Positions 25,480 through 33,871 of a DNA stretch of 64,000 nucleotides are shown here, in pieces; within the stretch, counting starts at the first letter, position 1, and each line of letters begins with the position of its first letter. The notes beneath the pieces were generated by a model. It worked only from the letters and a program-made list of their open reading frames with translations, did not search any database and had not been told where the DNA came from. A program made the position numbers and the translations under genes. The DNA comes from Gimibacter soli (lineage in GTDB: Bacteria > Pseudomonadota > Alphaproteobacteria > Sphingomonadales > Kordiimonadaceae), in contig NZ_CP116805.1 of NCBI RefSeq assembly GCF_028463845.1, positions 1,922,001-1,986,000 on the forward strand, read 5' to 3'.

Positions 25480-27744
25480 TTAGAAATTGACACCGAGCGT
25501 CGCGGTTACGGTGCGCGGTGCGCCGTAATAGACGGTCGTATTGTTTTCGAGCCCGAGTGTCGGGAAATAATAGCCCGAGGTCCGGTAGCGCTCGTCGAAG
25601 ATGTTTTTGCCATGCAGGCCAAGCGACCACATGCCGTCTTCCGATGTCCAGACGATGCTGGCGTTGAAGATATCGGTCGGGCCCTGATCGAGTTCGGTAT
25701 AGGGCACTTCAAACTGCACGACCGAGCTCTTGTGCGCCCAAGCAGCATTGAGGTTGAGGCGGCCTGTCGAAAGTTCGCGGTTATAGTTGAGCGCGAGGTT
25801 CGACATGAATTCCGGCGTATTCTGCATGCGGCGCTGGTCAGCAACGTTCTGCCCGAAATAGTCCCATTCCTTGATTTTCGCATCAAGAAGCGACACGGCG
25901 AACTGGGCCGTCAGTTCTTCGGTAAGGAGGGCTGTACCTTCAAGTTCGATGCCCTTGATGGTCGACTTGCCGGCGTTCGTCAGCGTGCCAGCGAAGGAAT
26001 CGTCGGTACCGTCGTTGTCTGAGTCATAGATCAGCGAACCCGGAATCTGCATGTCTTTATAATCGCTGTAATAAACGGCGATGTTGGTGCGCAGGCGACC
26101 ATCGAGCCAGGTGGATTTCAATCCGGCTTCGAAGCTGTCGAGAATTTCAGGCTTGACGCCCTCGGCGATTTCCGGGTTCAGGAAGTTCGCACCGCGCGGG
26201 TCGAACATGCCGGCCTTGAAGCCACGGCTGTAGGACGCATAAACATTGGCGTCATCGGTCAGGTCATAGGCCAGCACGACGCGCGGCGAGAAGTTTTTAT
26301 AGGTGCGCTCATTCTCGAAATCGCTGGTGACAGCCACAAGCGGGGCTGATGCGTTGCCGAAGAAGGGCGACTGCAAGCCAAAATAGTTGGCGCGGAACAC
26401 ATCAGCAGACCGTTTGTCATGTGTGTAACGACCGCCGACGGAGACCGAGAAATCGTCGGTCACGTCATAGGTGAAATCGCCGAACAGGGAGGCGGCCTTG
26501 GTGTCAACCACGCCGCCTGTGTAGGCAACAAGAGGCAGGCCGTAGAAGATGCGTCCAAGCTGACCAAGGACAACATCGAAATCGTTCGAAGCAGTGGCGT
26601 CCAGATAGTAGAAGCCGAGCACGCCATTCAGCTTTTCAGACGTATATTGGGCCTGGAATTCCTGGCTGAACTGGCGATTGTCATAAATGACAGGGGCGTC
26701 AGCATCGTCAACCGGCAGGGCATCGAAATCGATGACCGACTCCGTATAGTCGGTGCGGAAGGCGGTGATTGATTTCAGGGTCAGCGATTCACTGGCATTC
26801 CACTCGACAAGGCCATGAAAACCTTTGGATTTCACTTCATTGTTGCCATCGATCCCCGCAGTTGATGCATTCTCGCTGGCGCCTGCTTCGGTGTCATATA
26901 CGTCCTTCAGGACGGTATTCCCGCTGATGTTGGCAGGGTAGAAGCGGTGGCCGCCGAGCGCATTCGAATCGTCATCGGTCTGGTCGAAGCTGAAGCGCAT
27001 GAAGACGTCATCGCTTGGCAGCAGTTCGAGGCTGGCGCGAATGGCGAAGACCTGCTTGTTATAGTTTTCCTCTCCGGTCGTCAGATTCTTGCCGAAACCG
27101 TCACGGTTCAGCGAAGCGACGGCGGCGCCGAAGCGGACTGTATCGCCAAGCGGCAGCGAGACCTTGCCGATGGCATCAATCTGGTTGTAGCTGCCATAGG
27201 ACAGTTTTACCGATGCTTCGGGCTCGTCTGCCAGGCGCTTCGTCACATACTTGATGGCGCCGCCCACGGCGTTGCGGCCATAAAGCGTGCCCTGCGGGCC
27301 GCGAAGCACCTCGATCCGCTCGACATCATAGATATCGAGAAGCGCGCCTTGCGGACGGGCAAGGAAGACATCGTCGATATAAAGCGCCACGCCTTGTTCG
27401 TAACCGGCAAGCGGGTCTTGTTGGCCGACGCCGCGGATGAAGGCGGTGAGGGTCGAGTTGGTGGCGCGCGAGGCTTCAAGCGTCAGGCCGGGAACGGACT
27501 GCGCGAGCTCGGTGATGTCAGCGGTACCGCGCATCTCCAGCTGTTCGGCCGTGAAGGCCGAAACCGCAACCGGCACATCCTGCAGGCTTTCCTCGCGGCG
27601 GCGAGCGGTGACGACGATTTCTTCAAGCGAGAGACGCTCTTCCGCTCCGGCATCCTGTGCCAGTACGGGGGCGGACGTGGCAAGGAGCGCGGCGGCGCAG
27701 ACACCCTGCAGATAGAGTCCGACTGTCGATTGATTGCGTAGCAT
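25480..27744 (-). CDS. TonB-dependent outer-membrane receptor
   Basis: A 754-residue ligand-gated porin. A signal peptide ending PVLAQ precedes a TonB-box-like EEIVVTARRREESLQD. The plug domain (VPVAVSAFTAEQLE, then LRGPQGTLYGRNAVGGAIKYVTK) and a beta-barrel follow. The last residues end in aromatic/Val-Asn-Phe (LGVNF), as outer-membrane barrels do. It belongs to the large alphaproteobacterial group with 'IVVTAR' plugs used for varied organic nutrients rather than iron alone. The start at 27744 has GGGAGGA upstream. It leads the operon with an acyl-CoA ligase and a hydrolase and faces a TetR gene. Confidence 0.93.
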   Translation of the reverse strand: MLRNQSTVGLYLQGVCAAALLATSAPVLAQDAGAEERLSLEEIVVTARRREESLQDVPVAVSAFTAEQLEMRGTADITELAQSVPGLTLEASRATNSTLTAFIRGVGQQDPLAGYEQGVALYIDDVFLARPQGALLDIYDVERIEVLRGPQGTLYGRNAVGGAIKYVTKRLADEPEASVKLSYGSYNQIDAIGKVSLPLGDTVRFGAAVASLNRDGFGKNLTTGEENYNKQVFAIRASLELLPSDDVFMRFSFDQTDDDSNALGGHRFYPANISGNTVLKDVYDTEAGASENASTAGIDGNNEVKSKGFHGLVEWNASESLTLKSITAFRTDYTESVIDFDALPVDDADAPVIYDNRQFSQEFQAQYTSEKLNGVLGFYYLDATASNDFDVVLGQLGRIFYGLPLVAYTGGVVDTKAASLFGDFTYDVTDDFSVSVGGRYTHDKRSADVFRANYFGLQSPFFGNASAPLVAVTSDFENERTYKNFSPRVVLAYDLTDDANVYASYSRGFKAGMFDPRGANFLNPEIAEGVKPEILDSFEAGLKSTWLDGRLRTNIAVYYSDYKDMQIPGSLIYDSDNDGTDDSFAGTLTNAGKSTIKGIELEGTALLTEELTAQFAVSLLDAKIKEWDYFGQNVADQRRMQNTPEFMSNLALNYNRELSTGRLNLNAAWAHKSSVVQFEVPYTELDQGPTDIFNASIVWTSEDGMWSLGLHGKNIFDERYRTSGYYFPTLGLENNTTVYYGAPRTVTATLGVNF

Positions 27745-27800
27745 GAATTGGTTCCTCCCCAGGAATGCAGACAAGGCAAATCACCCCATCCTCGCTATCT

Positions 27801-27829
27801 ATAAAATTCAACACATGTTGAAATGTCAA
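27801..27829 (-). promoter_or_regulatory. Receptor operon promoter with embedded operator
   Basis: On the minus strand TTGACA (27824-27829) and TTTTAT (27801-27806) have a 17-base spacer. The spacer contains the near-perfect palindrome TTCAACA-N2-TGTTGAA (27807-27822). Occupancy by a repressor would block RNA polymerase. Confidence 0.8.
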
Positions 27830-27837
27830 ACGGGAAA

Positions 27838-27853
27838 TTCAATGAGCGTTGAA
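27838..27853. promoter_or_regulatory. Second TTCAA-N6-TTGAA operator
   Basis: A 16-base palindrome-like site with the same arms as the site at 27807-27822. Centres are 31 bases apart, about three helical turns, so two dimers could bind on the same DNA face. It overlaps an ATG at 27842 that is in frame with the TetR gene. Confidence 0.65.
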
Positions 27854-27907
27854 ATCAAACGCAGAATCCTTCAGGCTGTCGCCGCAAAGCCACAGATGGG
27901 GGTTCCT

Positions 27908-28567
27908 ATGGCGCTCAAACCCGCAGGCAAGGACCAGCAACGGCGCAAGGACAGGATCCTTGATGCTGCCGAGATCCTTTTCGCCAAGCATGGCTTCGAC
28001 GGGGTGACGCTGCGCAAGGTGGCGGCCCTTGCCGAAGTTGATCTGGCGCTCGCGAGCTATCATTTCGGGTCGAAGCAGGGGCTGTTCGATGCGGTTCTCT
28101 TGCGCCGCGCCGAGGTATTGAACGAACGCCGCCTTGCCGCGCTCGAAGCCTGCGAACGGGCGGCTGCCCCGAAGGCGCCTGCGGTCGAGGAAATCGTCCG
28201 GGCCTTTCTGGCGCCGATGTTCGCGGCCGATCTCGCCCGCGATCCGGGTTGGCAGCATTATTTCGAACTGATCGCCTATGTGAACAACGCGCATGACATG
28301 GGCGGCCGGGTGATGACCCAGTTCTTCAACCCGCTGGTGGTGCGTTTCATGGATGTGTTCAAGCGCGCCATGCCGGATACGCCGCATGAGCAGATCTACT
28401 GGTCCTACCATTTCATGTCGGCGGCCCTGTCGCTGACCTTCGCCCAGACAGAGCGGATGAAAATCCTTTCAGGCGGCGCCATCGACAGCCGCGATCTTGA
28501 AGCTGCGGTCGAGCAGATGATCCCGTTTGTAACGGCGGGTTTCGAGCGCCTCTGCAAAACAGCCTGA
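27908..28567 (+). CDS. TetR family regulator of the receptor operon
   Basis: A 219-residue regulator. The helix-turn-helix reads RRKDRILDAAEILFAKHGFDGVTLRKVAALAEVDLALASYHFGSK (about residues 11-56). The C-terminal domain contains the YELIAYVNNAHDMGG-like and YHFMSAALSLTFAQTERM blocks of the TetR_C group seen with fatty or aromatic acid genes. The ATG at 27908 with GGGGG upstream is preferred; the frame stays open to 27842, where an ATG lies inside the second operator. It is divergent from the TonB receptor and two palindromes lie between, so it most likely represses that operon and itself. Confidence 0.88.
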   Translation: MALKPAGKDQQRRKDRILDAAEILFAKHGFDGVTLRKVAALAEVDLALASYHFGSKQGLFDAVLLRRAEVLNERRLAALEACERAAAPKAPAVEEIVRAFLAPMFAADLARDPGWQHYFELIAYVNNAHDMGGRVMTQFFNPLVVRFMDVFKRAMPDTPHEQIYWSYHFMSAALSLTFAQTERMKILSGGAIDSRDLEAAVEQMIPFVTAGFERLCKTA

Positions 28568-28659
28568 GAATAGCGCGGGACTGATTCCGGTTGGAGGTCG
28601 GCGGCGGCCTCTGCTATGCCCGTGCCTTATCCATATAAGAACGAACGGGGGGATCAGGC

Positions 28660-30873
28660 ATGATCGACAGACTGGCGAAGGCAGCCGTGCTTGCGGCGAT
28701 GATCGGAGGAGGGGCCATGGCGGCGGAAACGGACCTGACGGTAGAACGCCTTGAGGCGAGCCCGGCCCTTTCCGGCCCCAATGTGCAGGGCCTGAAATTT
28801 TCCCCCGATGGCAAACGGCTGACCTTTCTGCGCGGCAGTGCGGACGAGGCTGCCCGGCTGGACCTCTGGGAATATGATCTGGAGAGCGGCGAGGCTTCGC
28901 TTCTGGTCGATTCCGCCGCGATGCTCGACGGCGCCGAGGAAGTGCTGAGTGAAGCCGAAAAGGCGCGGCGCGAGCGTGACCGCAGCCTTACCGGCAAAAG
29001 CGGTATCGTCAGCTATGACTGGAACGCCGCCGGTGACGCGCTTCTCATCCCGCTTGGCGGTGATCTTTATGTGCTGCCGGTTGGCGGCAAGGCGCGCCAG
29101 CTGACGGCAACGGACGCCTTCGAAGGCGACGCCCGGTTCAGCCCGGACGGCAAATATGTCTCCTTCGTGCGCGACCGCGACCTTTATGTCGTTGATGTTG
29201 AAAGTGGCGCCGAGACGCGCCTGACGACCGCCGAAAGCGACACGATCTCGAACGGCATGGCCGAATTTGCGGCTGCCGAGGAACTGGGGCGCTACAGCGG
29301 TTACTGGTGGTCGCCCGACAGCAAGACGATTGCCTTCGCCCGCGTGGACGAGGCCCCCGTCATGGTGCTGCAGCGCTATGAAGTGAATGACGACGGCGGC
29401 GTCACCTCCATCGAGCAGCGTTACCCGAAGGCGGGTACGCCGAACGCCGAGGTCAGCCTTGGTCTCGCGCCCATCGATGGCGGTGCCACGCTCTGGGTCA
29501 ATATGGGCAAGGACAAGGATATCTACCTTGCCCGCGTGAACTGGGCACCGGATTCGAAAACATTGCTGGTGCAGCGCCTCAGCCGCGATCAGGAAACGCT
29601 TGATATCCTGCGGGCCTCGGCCGCGACCGGGATCACCGATACGCTGATGAGCGAGAAAAGCGATGTCTGGGTCAACCTGACCGACGACCTCACCTTCCTG
29701 CCCGATGGCCGGTTTGTCTGGACCAGCGAGCGCACCGGTTTCCGCCATGTCTATCTTTCAAACGGCGTGAACGGTGACCTGAAGCAGCTGACAAGCGGCG
29801 ACTGGGTCGTTGATTCCGTCCTCAAGGTGGATGCGGATGCAGGGCTTGTTTATTTCGCGGGCTGGATGGAAAGCCCGCTTGAACAGCATCTCTACAGTGT
29901 GCCGCTTGCTGGCGGGCAGGTGCGGCAGGTGACGCTGGAGGAAGGCTGGCATGATCCGGTCGTGGGGGCAGGGGTCTTCATCGACAAATTTTCGAGCCCC
30001 GACCAGCCGCCGCAAGTGATGGTGCGCGACCTGAAGGAGGGCACCACGCGCTTTGCCGTGATCGAGAACAAGCTGGATGATAGCCATCCCTATGCGGCCT
30101 TTGCGGCGAATCGCGCCCGGACCGAGTTCGGCAGCTTTGAAGTGGCAGGTGGCACGGAACTGCATTACCGGCTGTATCTGCCGGCTGATTTTGACGCGAG
30201 CCGGCAATATCCGCTGATCCTCAACCCCTACGGCGGGCCGCACGGGCAGCGCGTGAAGAAAAGCTGGTCGCTTGATTTCAATGAGATCCTCGCCCGCCGG
30301 GGCTATGTCGTGATGGTGATCGATAACCGGGGCATGTGGAACCGCGGCCTGAAATTCGAGGCCGCCATCAAGAATGCCATGGGCACGGTGGAAATCGCCG
30401 ATCAGGTCGCCGGTGTCGAGCATCTGGTGAAAGAGGGTTATATCGACCGGGAGCGAGTCGGCTTCTGGGGCTGGTCATACGGTGGCTATATGACCCTGAT
30501 GGCGCTGTCGCAGGCGCCGGATGTGTTCAAGGCCGGTATGGCGGTGGCGCCCGTCACCGACTGGCGGCTTTATGATACGGCCTATACCGAACGCTATCTC
30601 GGCATGCCGGACGCTCCGGGTGATGTGTATGAGAAAAGCTCGGTCTTTGCCCATCTGGGCGGCCTGAAAGGCAAGCTCCTCCTCATTCATGGCATGGCGG
30701 ACGATAATGTCTTCTTCGACAATTCGGTGCGCCTGATGGGCGTACTTCAGACCAATATCGTGCCGTTCGAGCTGATGACCTATCCGGGCAAGCGTCATGG
30801 CATCCAGGGTGAGGCCGTGCGGGCGCACCTGTGGGGCAGGGGCCTCGACTTTTTCGAACGAAACCTGAAATAA
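28660..30873 (+). CDS. Dipeptidyl-peptidase IV-like serine peptidase (family S9)
   Basis: A 737-residue secreted exopeptidase that removes N-terminal X-Pro dipeptides. An N-terminal signal peptide (LAKAAVLAAMIGGGAMA) directs it to the periplasm. A beta-propeller of WD-like repeats follows (FSPDGKRLTF, FSPDGKYVSF, WSPDSKTIAF). DPP-IV motifs are visible: the double-Glu-type FAAAEELGRYSGYWWSPDS segment, and the catalytic domain with GWSYGGYM (nucleophile Ser), MADDNVFFDNS (Asp) and GKRHGI (His). It probably supplies amino acids for the catabolic genes elsewhere in the window. It stands alone and ends in a strong terminator. Confidence 0.92.
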   Translation: MIDRLAKAAVLAAMIGGGAMAAETDLTVERLEASPALSGPNVQGLKFSPDGKRLTFLRGSADEAARLDLWEYDLESGEASLLVDSAAMLDGAEEVLSEAEKARRERDRSLTGKSGIVSYDWNAAGDALLIPLGGDLYVLPVGGKARQLTATDAFEGDARFSPDGKYVSFVRDRDLYVVDVESGAETRLTTAESDTISNGMAEFAAAEELGRYSGYWWSPDSKTIAFARVDEAPVMVLQRYEVNDDGGVTSIEQRYPKAGTPNAEVSLGLAPIDGGATLWVNMGKDKDIYLARVNWAPDSKTLLVQRLSRDQETLDILRASAATGITDTLMSEKSDVWVNLTDDLTFLPDGRFVWTSERTGFRHVYLSNGVNGDLKQLTSGDWVVDSVLKVDADAGLVYFAGWMESPLEQHLYSVPLAGGQVRQVTLEEGWHDPVVGAGVFIDKFSSPDQPPQVMVRDLKEGTTRFAVIENKLDDSHPYAAFAANRARTEFGSFEVAGGTELHYRLYLPADFDASRQYPLILNPYGGPHGQRVKKSWSLDFNEILARRGYVVMVIDNRGMWNRGLKFEAAIKNAMGTVEIADQVAGVEHLVKEGYIDRERVGFWGWSYGGYMTLMALSQAPDVFKAGMAVAPVTDWRLYDTAYTERYLGMPDAPGDVYEKSSVFAHLGGLKGKLLLIHGMADDNVFFDNSVRLMGVLQTNIVPFELMTYPGKRHGIQGEAVRAHLWGRGLDFFERNLK

Positions 30874-30899
30874 CCACGTCATTTTCAGGGTTTAATTTG

Positions 30900-30935
30900 A
30901 TGGGGAGGCACGGTGTGTCTCCCCATTGTCTTTTA
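30900..30935 (+). terminator. Terminator of the DPP-IV-like gene
   Basis: Twelve-base arms (ATGGGGAGGCAC and GTGTCTCCCCAT, one G-U pair) with a 3-base loop, then TGTCTTTTA. Confidence 0.88.
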
Positions 30936-30979
30936 GTATCAACGGCTTAGTAATTTTGTGCATTGCAACAAAAATAATC

Positions 30980-31008
30980 TTGACACTTTGGTGCAGCGCA
31001 CATATATT
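30980..31008 (+). promoter_or_regulatory. Strong phasin promoter with TGCA-rich flanks
   Basis: TTGACA (30980-30985) and TATATT (31003-31008) with a 17-base spacer, a near-consensus sigma-70 promoter. Spacer GGTGCAGCGCAC and a downstream CTGCAGTGCACC (31022-31033) are related inverted elements. An imperfect TTTTGT...ACAAAA repeat lies just upstream. PhaR repressors of phasin genes bind TGC-rich sites, so PhaR control is plausible. Confidence 0.75.
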
Positions 31009-31068
31009 TTGCTCATGAACGCTGCAGTGCACCATGAAGATGGCGCCGGCGAGAAAGGAACAAGAGCC

Positions 31069-31530
31069 ATGGCTACCAAAGCTGAAGCTAGTGTTGAGAA
31101 AAAGATCGAAGAGGCAACCGAGAAAATGACTGCTGACCTCAAAAAAGGTTTCGAAGCTTTCGCGGACTTCTTCAAGACCCCGAAACTTGACGTGACGAGC
31201 GTCATCGAGTTCCAGAAGAAAAATATCGAAGCTGCCGTGGAAGCAAACAAGATTGCTTTCGAAGGCGCTAAAGCAGCTGCCCAGGCGCAGATCGACATGA
31301 CCAAGGACGCCGTTGCGAAGTTCAACGATGCAGCGACCGAAGTCTTCTCGACCAAATCGCCGGAAAGCTCGGTAACCAAAGGTTACGAAGTGGCCCAGAA
31401 GATGTTCCAGTCGAACCTTAAGGGCTACCGTGAAGTGACTGACCTCGTCATCGCTTCCAACCAGAAAGCAGTTGCTGTCCTGCAGGCGCGTTACACCGCC
31501 GGCGTGGAAGAGCTCAAAGCTTCGGCCTAA
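31069..31530 (+). CDS. Phasin family protein
   Basis: A 153-residue amphipathic, almost entirely helical protein of the Phasin_2 type that coats polyhydroxyalkanoate granules. Features are the lysine/alanine/glutamate-rich start, FEAFADFFKTPKLDVTSVIEFQKKNIEAAVEANKI, and regular heptad-like hydrophobics to the end. The ATG at 31069 has AAAGGAA upstream; longer in-frame starts lie within the leader. The message begins about 55 bases upstream from a near-consensus promoter, matching the high abundance of phasins. No synthase gene is nearby. Confidence 0.88.
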   Translation: MATKAEASVEKKIEEATEKMTADLKKGFEAFADFFKTPKLDVTSVIEFQKKNIEAAVEANKIAFEGAKAAAQAQIDMTKDAVAKFNDAATEVFSTKSPESSVTKGYEVAQKMFQSNLKGYREVTDLVIASNQKAVAVLQARYTAGVEELKASA

Positions 31531-31637
31531 GGGCCGACCGGAAATCAACCGGCCCGGGGTTGGATACCTCCCCTCCCTCCCCTCCCCATCTGATCCCGGG
31601 CCTGTTGATCGTTCCTGAAAAGGAACCAAGGATGAAG

Positions 31638-31674
31638 CCGGATGACCTCCCCTCGGTCGTCCGGTTTTCCTTTT
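31638..31674 (+). terminator. Terminator of the phasin gene
   Basis: Ten-base arms (CCGGATGACC and GGTCGTCCGG, one mismatch) with a 7-base loop, then TTTTCCTTTT. It lies about 105 bases after the phasin stop. Confidence 0.85.
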
Positions 31675-31789
31675 GGGGCAGGGCCCCCGTGCGCGGGCAC
31701 ATTTTCCTTGGCATTTGACGAGAAAACGCTAGTGTGCGCCCCGAATTGACGCGCGCCCGAGGGCCGCTTTCTGATGTACCGGAACGATC

Positions 31790-33373
31790 ATGGCCTTTGA
31801 CCAGGAAATCGAACGGCGCCGCACTTTCGCGATCATCTCGCACCCGGACGCCGGTAAAACCACGCTGACCGAGAAACTCCTGCTGTTCGGGGGTGCCATT
31901 CAGCTTGCCGGCGAAGTGAAGGCACGCGGTGATCGCCGCCGGGCTCGTTCGGACTGGATGAAGGTGGAACAGGAACGCGGTATTTCGGTCGCGTCGTCGG
32001 TGATGACCTTCGATTATGAAGGCCACACCTTCAACCTCCTGGATACGCCGGGCCACGAAGACTTTTCGGAAGATACCTACCGCACGCTGTCAGCCGTCGA
32101 CAGCGCCGTGATGGTGCTTGACGCCGCCAAGGGTATCGAGACCCAGACCCGCAAGCTTTTCGAAGTGTGCCGCCTGCGCGACATGCCGATTGCCACCTTC
32201 ATCAACAAGATGGACCGCGAGGCCCGCGATCCGTTCGACCTGATCGATGAAGTGGAACAGAAACTCGCGCTTGATGTGACGCCGGCAAGCTGGCCGATTG
32301 GCATGGGCCGCGATTTCCTCGGCTGTTATGACCTGCTGAACGACCAGCTTGTGCTGTTCGATCGCGGCAAGGGCGATGTACTGACCGAAAGCATCCAGTG
32401 TTCGGGTCTTGACGATCCGAAACTTGAAGAACTGCTGCCGGATCATGCCCTTGAGAAGCTGAAAACGGATATCGAGATGGTGCGTGCCCTGTGCAAGCCG
32501 TTCGATATTGAAGCCTATCTTGAAGGGCACCTGACGCCTGTCTTCTTCGGCTCCGCGATCAACAATTTCGGGGTTCGTGAACTGCTTGCCGCGATTGGCA
32601 AGAATGCACCGAGCCCGCGTCCCGGCAAAGCGCTGGAGCGCAGCGTAACGCCGACCGAAGACGCGATGTCGGGCTTCGTGTTCAAGATTCAGGCGAACAT
32701 GGACCCCAAGCACCGGGACCGTATCGCTTTCCTGCGCATCGTTTCGGGCCGTTTCCGCAAGGGCATCAAGGCCAAGCATGTGCGCTCGGGCAAGATCATG
32801 GCGATCCATAATGCCCAGCTTTTCCTTGCGCAGGACCGCGAGGTCGCCGAGGAAGCTTTTGCTGGCGATATCATCGGTATCCCGAACCACGGCAATTTGC
32901 GGATCGGTGACACGCTCACCGAAGGTGAGCTGATCCGCTACACGGGTGTGCCCTCGTTCGCGCCGGAAATCCTGCAGAAGGTCCGCTCGGAAGACCCGAT
33001 GAAGGCGAAGCACCTTGGCCGCGCACTTGAGCAGCTGGCGGAGGAGGGCGCTGCCCGCGTCTTCAAGCCGAACCTTGGCAGTGACTGGGTCGTGGGCGTG
33101 GTTGGCCCGCTGCAGTTTGACGTGCTGGCCGACCGTATCCGCACCGAATACCAGCTGCCCGTGAAGTTTGAGGCGACAACGCTGATGACTGCCGAATGGG
33201 TGGACGGCGACCCGCGCGAAGTGAAGAAATTCGTCGATGCCAACCGTGCCTCGATGGCGGTGGATCATGCGGGTGCGCCTGTTTATCTGGCGCGCAACAA
33301 CTGGCATCTCGACAAGGCGAAGGAAGATTATCCGACGCTGCGCTTCCTGAAGACCAAGGAAGAAGTTTACTAA
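31790..33373 (+). CDS. prfC: Peptide chain release factor 3
   Basis: A 527-residue translational GTPase that removes RF1/RF2 from the ribosome after termination. GTPase motifs are clear: G1 SHPDAGKTTLTEK, G2/switch region QERGISVASSVM, G3 DTPGHEDFSEDTYR and G4 NKMDREARD. Domain 2 and the RF3-specific C-terminal domain (FKPNLGSDWVVGVVGPLQFDVL) follow. The SEDTYRTL sequence after G3 distinguishes RF3 from EF-G. Length matches the family. It stands alone and ends at a hairpin terminator. Confidence 0.97.
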   Translation: MAFDQEIERRRTFAIISHPDAGKTTLTEKLLLFGGAIQLAGEVKARGDRRRARSDWMKVEQERGISVASSVMTFDYEGHTFNLLDTPGHEDFSEDTYRTLSAVDSAVMVLDAAKGIETQTRKLFEVCRLRDMPIATFINKMDREARDPFDLIDEVEQKLALDVTPASWPIGMGRDFLGCYDLLNDQLVLFDRGKGDVLTESIQCSGLDDPKLEELLPDHALEKLKTDIEMVRALCKPFDIEAYLEGHLTPVFFGSAINNFGVRELLAAIGKNAPSPRPGKALERSVTPTEDAMSGFVFKIQANMDPKHRDRIAFLRIVSGRFRKGIKAKHVRSGKIMAIHNAQLFLAQDREVAEEAFAGDIIGIPNHGNLRIGDTLTEGELIRYTGVPSFAPEILQKVRSEDPMKAKHLGRALEQLAEEGAARVFKPNLGSDWVVGVVGPLQFDVLADRIRTEYQLPVKFEATTLMTAEWVDGDPREVKKFVDANRASMAVDHAGAPVYLARNNWHLDKAKEDYPTLRFLKTKEEVY

Positions 33374-33378
33374 GGCTT

Positions 33379-33410
33379 GTGTGACGGCTGCGCTGCCGTC
33401 ACACTGATTT
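33379..33410 (+). terminator. Terminator of prfC
   Basis: Perfect 10-base arms (GTGTGACGGC and GCCGTCACAC) with a 6-base loop, followed by TGATTTC. The T-run is short, but the stem is strong and lies 5 bases after the stop codon. Confidence 0.7.
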
Positions 33411-33451
33411 CTGTTCGGAGTTCCACCTGTCAGGCAATTGGGGGGATTCCG

Positions 33452-33871
33452 ATGGAATCGCAAACAGGCAAGGTGATCGGCATCGGCGGGGTCTTTGTGA
33501 AATGCAAGGACCCGGACGCCACGGTCGCCTGGTACAAGAAATATCTTGGCATTCCGTTCGATGGTTACGGCGCCAGCTTCCCGTTCAGGGAAGGGGCCAG
33601 TACCGACGCGCCCGGCTATTCGGTATGGGGGCCGTTCAAGGCCGATACCGTGTATATGAAGCCGTCGACCAAGGACTTCATGATCAATTTCCGGGTCGAT
33701 GATCTGGATGCGATCCTCACACGCCTGAAGGCCGAAGGCGTCCAGCAGGTTGATGAGGTCGTCGACGAGCCCTATGGCCGCTTCGCCTGGATCATGGACC
33801 CCGATGGCATCAAGATCGAACTGTGGCAGCAGATCGGTCCGCCGCCACCGCCGCCCTCGGGTGATGCCTAA
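33452..33871 (+). CDS. VOC family (glyoxalase/bleomycin-resistance-like) protein
   Basis: A 139-residue two-module VOC protein. The first module begins IGGVFVKCKDPDATVAWYKKYLGIPF; the second ends RFAWIMDPDGIKIELWQQ, whose Glu is the usual metal ligand. The ATG at 33452 has GGGGGA upstream. A polyproline tail (seven of eight residues) follows. It may be a glyoxalase-like lyase or an antibiotic-binding protein; no substrate can be named. Its stop codon overlaps that of the convergent chromate transporter by 3-4 bases. Confidence 0.85.
   Translation: MESQTGKVIGIGGVFVKCKDPDATVAWYKKYLGIPFDGYGASFPFREGASTDAPGYSVWGPFKADTVYMKPSTKDFMINFRVDDLDAILTRLKAEGVQQVDEVVDEPYGRFAWIMDPDGIKIELWQQIGPPPPPPSGDA

Noticed and set aside
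31531-31637. Pyrimidine-rich stretch after the phasin gene as a regulatory RNA
   Set aside because: It is low-complexity CCCTCC sequence ahead of the phasin terminator with no stable helices of its own.
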